Origin: Brevibacterium rongguiense
Lineage (GTDB): Bacteria; Actinomycetota; Actinomycetes; Actinomycetales; Brevibacteriaceae
Direction: 5' to 3'
NCBI RefSeq assembly: GCF_009857845.1
Contig: NZ_WWEQ01000029.1
Location: 1-36,598 of the forward strand
DNA: 36,598 nt
Within the stretch, counting starts at the first letter, position 1; each line of letters opens with the position of its first letter. The notes under the pieces were generated by a model, which made no database searches, was not told the DNA's origin, and worked only from the letters and a program-made list of their open reading frames with translations. A program made the translations under genes and the position numbers. Positions 31,026 to 36,598 of this stretch are shown piece after piece.

Positions 31026-32521
31026 CAGAAGATCCCCTTCGAGCCCGAGTGGCCCAGGCCCTCGACGACGAAGCTGAGCTGGCGGATGTCGTCGGCGCCC
31101 AGCTGCTCGAGGTTCTGGGCGAGGTCGAGGAAGCGGTTCTGCTCGGCCTCGCTCACGATGCCCTCGGAGAGCGTGCGGAACTTCTCCACGTAGTTCTCCC
31201 GCGCGAAGGGCCGGGCGCCCAGCGGGTGGGCATCGGCCACGGCCAGCTCGTCGACGAGCGTCGAGCCGTCCTCGAACTCGATCTCCACGCGGCCGCCGAA
31301 GGCCATCTCGTCCGGATCGGTCGAGTGGTAGCGGCGGGTCCACTCCGGGTCCTCGCGCGTCTCGATCTTGTGCCACAGCTCGACGGTCTCCGGCCGGCCG
31401 GCGCGCTCGGGGGCGTAGGAGCGCTCGTGGTGCCAGCCCTCGTCCTCCATCGCGACGGCGAAGATGTACATGATCGAGTGGTCGAGCGTCTCGCGGCTGG
31501 CCTTCGGGTCCATCTTCTGCGGATCCTCGGCGCCGGTGCCGATGACGTTGTGCGTGTGGTGCGAGGTGTGGATGGTGATCTTCTTGATCGTGGACTTGTC
31601 CGCGATCTGCGCGCCCATCCTGCGCGCGAGGTCGATGAGCGCCTGCGCCTGGTACTCCGCGGAGTGCTCCTTCGTGTAGGAGTCGAGGATCGCGCGCTTG
31701 GCCTCGCCGGAGCCGGGCAGCGGCACCGTGTAGCGGGCATCCGGTCCGGAGAGGATCCAGGCGATGACGCCGTCCTCGCCCTCGTAGATGGGGCTCGGCG
31801 AGCCCTCGCCGCGCATCGCGCGGTCGACGGCCTCGATCGCCATCTTGCCGGCGAACGCCGGGGCGTGGGCCTTCCACGAGGAGATCTCGCCCTTGCGCGA
31901 CTGGCGGGTGGCGGTGGTGACGTGCAGCGCCTGGCCGATCGCCTGGTAGGTGACGTCGACCGGCAGGTGGAGCATGGCGCCCAGGCCGGCGGCCACCGAG
32001 GGCCCGAGGTGGGCGACGTGGTCGATCTTGTGCTCGTGCAGCGAGATGCCCTTGGCCAGGTCGATCTGGATCTCGTAGCCGGTGGCGATCCCGTTGATGA
32101 GGTCCGCCCCGCCGACGCCCAGGTGCTGGGCGACCGCGATCATGGGCGGGATGTTGTCGCCGGGGTGCGAGTACTCCTTGGCGAGGAACGTGTCGTGGAA
32201 GTCGAGTTCGCGCACCGCCACGCCGTTGGCGAACGCGGCCCACTCGGGGGAGATCGTCGTGCTCAGGGCCTCGCCGAACACCGTGGAGCCGGGGGTGAGC
32301 GCGTGCGGCAGGGCCTGCTCGCGGGCGTGGGTGGGGGCCTTGCGGCGCACCGAGGCGGCGGCGACGGCGGCGTTGTCGATGACCCGGTTGATCACCATCT
32401 CGGAGACCTGCGGGTCCACGGGGACCGGGTCCGCGGCCACCGAGGCGATCTTGTGGGCGAGCTGGTCTTCGCGCGCCAGCTTCTCGGAGCTCTTGTAGGT
32501 GCGGACTTCGTGATCGATCAC
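31025..32521 (-). CDS. prpD: 2-Methylcitrate dehydratase
   Basis: An MmgE/PrpD-family enzyme that dehydrates 2-methylcitrate (498 residues). Recognisable blocks are [68 protein letters not shown] and [19 protein letters not shown] at 32521 is chosen because AAGGAG lies 7 nt upstream and conserved sequence starts right after it. No prpR-type regulator, acnD or prpF is adjacent; the hydratase step must use another aconitase. Confidence 0.94.
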   Translation of the reverse strand: MIDHEVRTYKSSEKLAREDQLAHKIASVAADPVPVDPQVSEMVINRVIDNAAVAAASVRRKAPTHAREQALPHALTPGSTVFGEALSTTISPEWAAFANGVAVRELDFHDTFLAKEYSHPGDNIPPMIAVAQHLGVGGADLINGIATGYEIQIDLAKGISLHEHKIDHVAHLGPSVAAGLGAMLHLPVDVTYQAIGQALHVTTATRQSRKGEISSWKAHAPAFAGKMAIEAVDRAMRGEGSPSPIYEGEDGVIAWILSGPDARYTVPLPGSGEAKRAILDSYTKEHSAEYQAQALIDLARRMGAQIADKSTIKKITIHTSHHTHNVIGTGAEDPQKMDPKASRETLDHSIMYIFAVAMEDEGWHHERSYAPERAGRPETVELWHKIETREDPEWTRRYHSTDPDEMAFGGRVEIEFEDGSTLVDELAVADAHPLGARPFARENYVEKFRTLSEGIVSEAEQNRFLDLAQNLEQLGADDIRQLSFVVEGLGHSGSKGIF

Positions 32522-32556
32522 GGACGCTCTCCTTCGTGTCAACGTCGACAGTGTGC

Positions 32557-32581
32557 GGTGGCGCACTTCGCCACCACTCTA
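32557..32581 (-). promoter_or_regulatory. prp promoter -10 with overlapping inverted repeat
   Basis: On the minus strand TAGAGT (32581-32576) is a -10 candidate. Directly after it, covering the expected start of transcription, is the perfect inverted repeat GGTGGCG-N5-CGCCACC (32557-32575). That position is typical of a repressor site. The -35 is not recognisable. The leader would be about 48 nt. Confidence 0.45.
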
Positions 32582-32623
32582 ACCTCCGGCCCGCCGGCGC
32601 AGCGCGCCCCACCGGCCCGGAAA

Positions 32624-32641
32624 TATCTTGACATCAAGGTA
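32624..32641. promoter_or_regulatory. Dyad TATCTTGA-CA-TCAAGGTA
   Basis: An 18-bp near-perfect dyad with one mismatched pair, in the 200-nt gap between prpD and the NUDIX gene. The form ATCTTGAnnTCAAGAT is the kind of site bound by many MarR-family regulators. It contains TTGACA on the plus strand, so it could also be a -35, but no -10 follows at a proper distance. Confidence 0.45.
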
Positions 32642-32739
32642 CTTCACCGCGCGGCAGCGGCCAAGGGCGGGGCGCCCCGGATGGCCCGCGGCGGCCGTCG
32701 TCCCCCTCCCGCCGCACTCGCCGGAGGGCCCCGATGTGT

Positions 32740-32745
32740 CACGAT
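32740..32745 (+). promoter_or_regulatory. Weak -10 box CACGAT ahead of the NUDIX gene
   Basis: CACGAT, six bases, then ATG at 32752, the same spacing as the leaderless genes. The first base of the box is not T, so this is weaker than the others. Confidence 0.35.
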
Positions 32746-32751
32746 GACTCC

Positions 32752-33290
32752 ATGACGCGACAGCCCTGGACTACGACGACAACTGGCTCGAACCGGACGA
32801 GATCGCGCAGCTGCGCCGCCGGCTGCCCATCGCCTACGTCAACGCGGTCCCCGTGCAGCTGGGTGACAGCGGCGCCCCCGAGCGGGTGGGCCTGCTGCTG
32901 CGCACCATGGCCGAAGGGACGCTCGGCCGCGAGATCGTGGGCGGGCGCGTGCGCTTCCACGAGCCGCTGCGCCGCGCGCTCACCCGCCACTGCGAGAAGG
33001 ACCTGGGCCCGCTCGCGCTGCCGCTGCTGCCGCCCTCGCTGACGCCCTTCCACGTGGCCGAGTACTTCCCCACCGAGGGCGAGTCGAAGTTCTTCGACCC
33101 CCGCCAGCACGCGATCGCGCTGTGCTACATCGTGCCGGTCCAGGGCGAGTGCACGCCCCGCCAGGACGCCCTGAGCCTCGACTGGCTCACGCCCGCCGAG
33201 GCGCTGCGCCGCGAGACGCTCTCCGAGCTCTCCCACGGCCAGCAGCACATCGTCAAGGCCGCGCTCGCCCACCTGGGCCTCCTCCCGTAA
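32752..33290 (+). CDS. DUF4916 NUDIX-like protein with frame problem at its start
   Basis: The conserved frame reads DYDDNWLEPDEIAQLRRRLP and onward to ALAHLGLLP at 33288. It includes a degenerate Nudix-box-like GGRVRFHEPLRRALTRHCEKDLG. This matches the DUF4916 NUDIX family, whose function is unknown. In this frame there is a TGA at 32745 and no ATG, GTG or TTG before GTG 32853, which would remove about 30 conserved residues. The well-placed ATG at 32752 is one base out of frame. Either one base is missing between 32755 and 32765, or translation starts at a rare codon (CTG 32766). The N-terminal boundary given here assumes the first. Confidence 0.65.
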
Positions 33291-33297
33291 CCGCTCC

Positions 33298-33316
33298 CCC
33301 GCGCCCGAGGCGCGGG
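33298..33316. terminator. Hairpin after the NUDIX gene
   Basis: CCCGCGCC (33298-33305), loop CGA, GGCGCGGG (33309-33316): a perfect 8-bp stem starting 8 nt past the stop codon. No T-run. It separates this gene from the thiamine unit. Confidence 0.55.
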
Positions 33317-33386
33317 CCGGTGCGCCGGCGCGCGGCACCTCGGCCCGGGCGCGGCTGGGAATCTCCCCAGAGTCGTGCGGATTGTG

Positions 33387-33392
33387 TAGTCT
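33387..33392 (+). promoter_or_regulatory. -10 box TAGTCT for the thiamine transport operon
   Basis: TAGTCT would start transcription near 33399, just ahead of the first riboswitch helix at 33401. No good -35 is seen. Confidence 0.5.
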
Positions 33393-33400
33393 GGGCCCCA

Positions 33401-33487
33401 CGACAGGGGAGCGCCGTCAGGGGCGCTGAGAGTGCGCAGCGCGCAGACCCTCGAACCTGATGCGGCTCATACCGCCGAAGGAAGTCG
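33401..33487 (+). ncRNA. TPP riboswitch (thi-box)
   Basis: All conserved thi-box blocks are present in order: GGGGAGC, GGGCGCTGAGAGTGCG, ACCCTCGAACCTGATG and GGCTCATACCGCCGAAGGAAG. The outer helix is closed by CGAC (33401) with GTCG (33484-33487). It binds thiamine pyrophosphate and controls ykoEDC directly downstream. The next element is a stem that hides the ribosome site, so regulation is likely translational. Confidence 0.95.
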
Positions 33488-33499
33488 AGTCTCTTCACC

Positions 33500-33518
33500 C
33501 CTCCTTGCCATAAGGAGG
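33500..33518 (+). promoter_or_regulatory. Shine-Dalgarno-sequestering hairpin for ykoE
   Basis: CCTCCTT (33500-33506), loop GCCAT, AAGGAGG (33512-33518): a perfect 7-bp stem whose right arm is the ykoE ribosome-binding site, 6 nt before ATG 33525. It begins 12 nt after the TPP aptamer, as expected for an expression platform acting at translation initiation. The competing pairing of the ligand-free state is not certain; CCCC at 33498-33501 could pair with GGGG at 33406-33409. Confidence 0.7.
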
Positions 33519-33524
33519 ATCTTC

Positions 33525-34133
33525 ATGACCGCACCGACATCCGACCGCCGCGCCCGCCCGGCCTATGCGTGGCGGGTCGTCGACATCGTCGTCGCCGCCG
33601 TCCTCGCCGTCGCGTGCGGCCTCATCTTCACCCTGTGGTCGGCCTCGTGGTCGGTCATGCAGGTGCCGTTCGCCGCGTTCCCGCCGGCCGGCGGCCTGCT
33701 GACCGGCGGCTGGGTGATCGCCGGCCCGCTGGCCGGGCTCATCATCCGCAAGCCGGGCGCGGCCCTGTTCTGCGAGCTGCTCGCCGCGGTCATCGAGGCG
33801 GCCCTCGGCTCGCAGTTCGGCCTGGGCGCCGTGTTCTCCGGTCTGCTCCAGGGCGCCGGAGCGGAGCTCGCCTTCGCGCTCTTCGCCTACCGCCGCTTCA
33901 CGCTGCCCGTCGGCCTGCTGTCCGGGGCACTGGCCGGCCTGGCCCTGGGCATCCACGAGGCGATCATCTACTACGCGGAATGGGCGACCATGTGGAAGTT
34001 TGTGTTCTTCATCGCCACGACGATCTCCGGGGCCCTCATCGCCGGCCTGGTGTCGTGGCTGGCGATGAAGGCCGTCGCGAAGACCGGCGCGCTCTCCGCG
34101 TTCGCCGCCGGACGGTCCAACCGCGAGGTCTGA
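33525..34133 (+). CDS. ykoE: Thiamine-related ECF transporter S component
   Basis: The YkoE-type substrate-binding membrane subunit (202 residues) of an energy-coupling-factor transporter. It has about six helices, including VVDIVVAAVLAVACGLIFTL and the family segment FPPAGGLLTGGWVIAGPLAG. GSQFGLGAVFSGLLQGAGAEL and LGIHEAIIYYAEW also fit YkoE. It is thought to bind hydroxymethylpyrimidine or thiamine; the TPP riboswitch upstream supports the vitamin B1 assignment. The stop overlaps the next start (TGATG). Confidence 0.93.
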   Translation: MTAPTSDRRARPAYAWRVVDIVVAAVLAVACGLIFTLWSASWSVMQVPFAAFPPAGGLLTGGWVIAGPLAGLIIRKPGAALFCELLAAVIEAALGSQFGLGAVFSGLLQGAGAELAFALFAYRRFTLPVGLLSGALAGLALGIHEAIIYYAEWATMWKFVFFIATTISGALIAGLVSWLAMKAVAKTGALSAFAAGRSNREV

Positions 34134-35602
34134 TGCCCGCGGACATCCTTGCCCGCGACTTCGGCTGGCGCCATGCCGGCCGGAAGCGGGCGGCCCTCGC
34201 CCACATCGACCTCGAGGTCCCCGCGGGCCAGCGCGTGCTGCTCGCGGGCGCCTCGGGGGCGGGCAAGTCGACGTTCCTCCACGCCCTGGCCGGCGTGCTG
34301 CCGGCCGAGTCCGGCTACCAGGAGGGCGAGCTGCTCGTGGGCGGGCAAGAGCCCGACCCCTCGGCCGGGCGCACCGGCCTGGTGCTCCAGGACCCCGACT
34401 CGCAGGTCATCCTCGCAACGATCGGCGCGGACGTGGCGTTCGGGATGGAGAACCTGCGCGTCCCGGCCGCCGACATCCCGCACCGGGCCGCCGCCGCACT
34501 CGACCTCGTGGGCCTGGCCCTGCCGCCGGAGCGCTCCACGCAGGCCCTGTCCGGCGGGCAGAAGCAGCGGCTGGCCATCGCCGGGGTCATCGCCATGGCC
34601 CCGGACGTCATCGTCTTGGACGAGCCCACCGCCAACCTCGACCCCGCGGCCGTGACCGAGGTCCGCGATGCCGTGCTCGCCGCGCAGGCCCGGACCGGGG
34701 CCACGATGCTCGTCGTCGAGCACCGCGTGGAGGTCTGGGCCGACCACGTCGACCGGGTCGTCGTGCTGGGCCCCGAGGGCGTGCTGGCCGACGGCCCGCC
34801 GCGGGCGGTGCTGGCCGATGCCGGCCTGCGCCCGGCCCTGCTCGACGCGGGCCTGTGGCTGCCCGACCTGCCCCTGCCCGCCCCGCGGGCGCGCGCCGCG
34901 GGCGGTGAGGAGCTGCTGAGCGCGCGGGGGCTTGAAACCGGGCGCGGGCGAGCGCTCACGGCCGCGGGCATCGACCTCGACATCCGCGCGGGCACCGCCA
35001 CCGGCTTCGTCGGCCCCAACGGCACCGGCAAGTCCACGACGGCGCTCACCCTCGCCGGCCTGCTGCCCCCGCTGGCCGGGACCCTCCGGGCGCAGCCCGC
35101 GCTGCTGGGCGCCGGCACCGGCCGGCCCCGGGGCAGCGCGCCGCACGGCTGGAGCGCCCAGGAGCTCGTCAGCCGGATCGGCACGGTGTTCCAGGAGCCC
35201 GAGCACCAGTTCATTGCGGCGAGCGTGCGCGCGGAACTGGAGTTCGGACCGCTGCGCGCCGGGCTGGGCGAGGAGATCGCCGCCGCCCGCGCGGACGAGC
35301 TGCTCGCCCGGCTGCGGATGGAGACCCTGGCCCCCGCCCACCCGCAGACGCTCTCCGGTGGGGAGAAGCGGCGGCTGTCCGTGGCGTGCATGCTCGCCGC
35401 GCAGCCGCCCGTGCTCATCGTCGACGAGCCCACCTTCGGCCAGGACGCGCGCACGTGGCGCGGCCTCGCTGAGCTGCTGGGCGACCAGGTCGACGCGGGC
35501 GGTGCGCTCCTCGCAGTCAGCCACGACGAGGAGTTCCTCACCGCGGTGGGCGCGCGCCGCTGCGCGTTCGCCCCGGCCCCGCGCCCGCAGGAGGTGCGAT
35601 GA
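34133..35602 (+). CDS. ykoD: ECF transporter ATPase with two fused ABC domains
   Basis: A 489-residue protein carrying both A-type ATPases in one chain. Domain 1 has Walker A GASGAGKST, signature LSGGQKQR and Walker B VIVLDEPTANLD. Domain 2 has GPNGTGKST, LSGGEKRR and LIVDEPTFGQD. Q-loop glutamines are seen in VLQDPDSQV and VFQEPEHQF, and switch histidines in VVEHRVE and VSHDEE. All catalytic residues are intact in both halves. It energises YkoE and YkoC. It overlaps both neighbours. Confidence 0.95.
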   Translation: MPADILARDFGWRHAGRKRAALAHIDLEVPAGQRVLLAGASGAGKSTFLHALAGVLPAESGYQEGELLVGGQEPDPSAGRTGLVLQDPDSQVILATIGADVAFGMENLRVPAADIPHRAAAALDLVGLALPPERSTQALSGGQKQRLAIAGVIAMAPDVIVLDEPTANLDPAAVTEVRDAVLAAQARTGATMLVVEHRVEVWADHVDRVVVLGPEGVLADGPPRAVLADAGLRPALLDAGLWLPDLPLPAPRARAAGGEELLSARGLETGRGRALTAAGIDLDIRAGTATGFVGPNGTGKSTTALTLAGLLPPLAGTLRAQPALLGAGTGRPRGSAPHGWSAQELVSRIGTVFQEPEHQFIAASVRAELEFGPLRAGLGEEIAAARADELLARLRMETLAPAHPQTLSGGEKRRLSVACMLAAQPPVLIVDEPTFGQDARTWRGLAELLGDQVDAGGALLAVSHDEEFLTAVGARRCAFAPAPRPQEVR

Positions 35603-36432
35603 GCGACATCGTCATCCGCAGCGAGCCCGCCGCGGCGCCCCCCGTCGCCGCGCTGCTGCCCGTGGCGCGCCGGACCTGGGTCACCCGCTCCAATCCGGTG
35701 GGCAAGATCATCGCGATGGCCGTCCTCACGTTCGGGGTCGTGCTCAGCATCGACATCGTCTCCGCCTCGCTCATGCTCGCGCTCATCGCCCTCACCGCGC
35801 CGCTGGCCGGCGTGCGCGCGGCCGTGCTCGCCAGGCGGCTGTGGTTCATCCCCCTCATCGCGCTGGGCGCCGGCTACGGCACCGCCCTGCTCTCGGAGAA
35901 GTCCGGCACCGTGCTCCTGCAGCTGGGCCCGGTCGTGTTCTCCACCGGCTCGCTGCTGGCCGGGCTCGCCGTGGCGCTGCGCACGATCGACCTCGTGCTC
36001 CCGTGCGTGCTGCTCGCAGCGTCCATCGACTCGACGGAGCTGGCGGACTCGCTCGTCCAGATCTGCCGGCTGCCCGAGCGGTTCGTGCTCGCCTCGCTGG
36101 CCGCCTCCCGCCTCGTGGGACTCTTCGCCGCCGAGCTGGCGACCCTCCAGATGGCCCGCCGCGCCCGCGGCGTGGGCGGCGCCGGGCCGTTCGCCAAGCT
36201 CGCAGCGTTCTTCCCCGTCTCGTTCGCCCTGCTCGTCCAGGCGATCCGGCGGGGCACGCGGCTCGCGATGGCCATGGAGGGCCGTGCCTTCGGCACCGCC
36301 GGGCGGACCTGGTCGCGCACCTCGCGCCTGGGCGGGCGCGATGCGGTGCTCATCGTCTGCAGCGCGGCGATGGCCGCCGCCGCCATCACGGCGGCGGTCG
36401 CGACGGGCGCCTGGAACCTCATCTTCACCTAA
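35599..36432 (+). CDS. ykoC: ECF transporter transmembrane (T) component
   Basis: A CbiQ/EcfT-family coupling protein of 277 residues. Several membrane helices are followed by the cytoplasmic coupling helices with the Ala-Arg-Gly-type motifs ARRARGVGG and MEGRAFG, which contact the two ATPase domains. ATG overlaps the ykoD TGA (ATGA). It is the last gene of the riboswitch-controlled unit, and no terminator stem is obvious right after it. Confidence 0.93.
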   Translation: MSDIVIRSEPAAAPPVAALLPVARRTWVTRSNPVGKIIAMAVLTFGVVLSIDIVSASLMLALIALTAPLAGVRAAVLARRLWFIPLIALGAGYGTALLSEKSGTVLLQLGPVVFSTGSLLAGLAVALRTIDLVLPCVLLAASIDSTELADSLVQICRLPERFVLASLAASRLVGLFAAELATLQMARRARGVGGAGPFAKLAAFFPVSFALLVQAIRRGTRLAMAMEGRAFGTAGRTWSRTSRLGGRDAVLIVCSAAMAAAAITAAVATGAWNLIFT

Positions 36433-36437
36433 GGGCC

Positions 36438-36477
36438 GGCTGGGTTTCGCCGAGGGGCGGCTGGGTTGCCGAGGGGG
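36438..36477. repeat. 20-bp imperfect direct repeat after ykoC
   Basis: GGCTGGGTTTCGCCGAGGGG (36438-36457) and GGCTGGGTTGCCGAGGGGG (36459-36477) are head to tail with a one-base indel. The repeat lies in the 166-nt stretch between ykoC and the window end. Confidence 0.55.
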
Positions 36478-36535
36478 CCGCCTAGCGCCGGCGCGCGGAG
36501 GAGCCCGGCGAACCGGGATCCGAACGCAGTGGCCA

Positions 36536-36568
36536 GCGCGGCGGCCGGCGCGGCGGCCGGCGCGGCCG
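36536..36568. repeat. 12-bp tandem repeat GCGCGGCGGCCG, 2.7 copies
   Basis: Copies at 36536-36547 and 36548-36559, with a partial third at 36560-36568. On the minus strand the repeat encodes Ala-Gly-Arg-Arg, which is part of the helicase motif in the fragment next to it. The extra copy therefore looks like a slippage product or a junction. Confidence 0.7.
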
Positions 36569-36597
36569 GTCAGCTGCGTGTACTCCCCCGGCGTGAT
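36548..36597 (-). pseudogene. Fragment of a Ski2/HelY-type superfamily 2 helicase, apparently interrupted
   Basis: Read leftward from the window edge, the minus strand gives ITPGEYTQLTGRAGRR. This is motif VI and the preceding block of Ski2-like DExH helicases such as actinobacterial HelY. Those proteins continue with G-I-D-x-E-G-H-A-V; here the frame instead runs into a second Ala-Gly-Arg-Arg, then an Arg/Pro-rich tail with no helicase likeness. It then reads on antisense to ykoC. About half of a normal HelY would be missing. Only 16 residues are visible, so the family is likely but not certain. A contig-end assembly error could also explain it. Confidence 0.55.
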
Positions 36598-36598
36598 C

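Noticed and set aside
30120..32612. An 830-residue frame covering prpB and prpD
   Set aside because: Only the last 301 residues are PrpB. The rest is an out-of-frame reading of prpD, which has its own intact frame.
32629..32634. TTGACA as a -35 for the NUDIX gene
   Set aside because: No TANNNT box follows 16-19 bp downstream, and the gene start is about 120 bp away.

Overview
The window is very GC-rich DNA from an actinobacterium. Markers for this are the 32-residue ribosomal protein bS22, a Rex-headed heme operon, a DUF664/DinB mycothiol-transferase-like protein, DUF4229, a DUF4916 NUDIX protein, and a menaquinone plus System II (Res/Ccs) cytochrome c layout. Gene order looks like Micrococcales, but I cannot fix the genus. 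Coding density is high, and several promoters fit leaderless transcription: a TANNNT box sits 6-10 nt before the start codon.

Layout. (1) 1-132: the 3' end of an IS481-type transposase, cut by the window edge and abutting menC at a CTAG site. (2) 104-4934: menaquinone genes menC (-), menB, menE and menA (+). (3) 5215-6090: two small membrane proteins, DUF4229 and PLDc_N type. (4) 6367-19252 (-): a nearly continuous 11-gene operon, rex, hemA-hemC fusion, cobA/hemD, hemB, marR, hemL, histidine phosphatase, resA, ccdA, resB, ccsB, mostly joined by 4-nt overlaps. It links NADH sensing, tetrapyrrole synthesis and cytochrome c maturation. (5) 19253-21388: hairpins and 16-bp tandem repeats, a glutaredoxin-like gene, bS22 and acuC. 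(6) 21544-23730: the TrkH/TrkA potassium uptake pair. (7) 23770-28181: proC, a sugar-phosphate-isomerase-like TIM barrel, ppx/gppA, dps and a DinB-fold gene. (8) 28210-32521 (-): prpD-prpB-prpC plus a crotonase, for propionate catabolism by the methylcitrate cycle. (9) 32752-33290: a DUF4916 NUDIX-like gene with a start-region problem. (10) 33387-36432: a TPP riboswitch followed by the thiamine ECF transporter genes ykoE, ykoD and ykoC. (11) Right edge: 12-bp tandem repeats and a fragment of a Ski2/HelY-type helicase on the minus strand.

Functionally, much of the window serves respiration: quinone, heme, cytochrome c assembly and the redox regulator Rex. The most unusual items are the in-frame HemA-HemC fusion, the Rex-to-CcsB superoperon with an embedded MarR gene, the leaderless promoter pattern, the IS481 end that rewrites the last residues of MenC, and the interrupted helicase at the right edge. 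I found no tRNA, rRNA, CRISPR array or recognisable defence system. The candidates for something new are gene fusions and regulatory architecture rather than a novel cassette.
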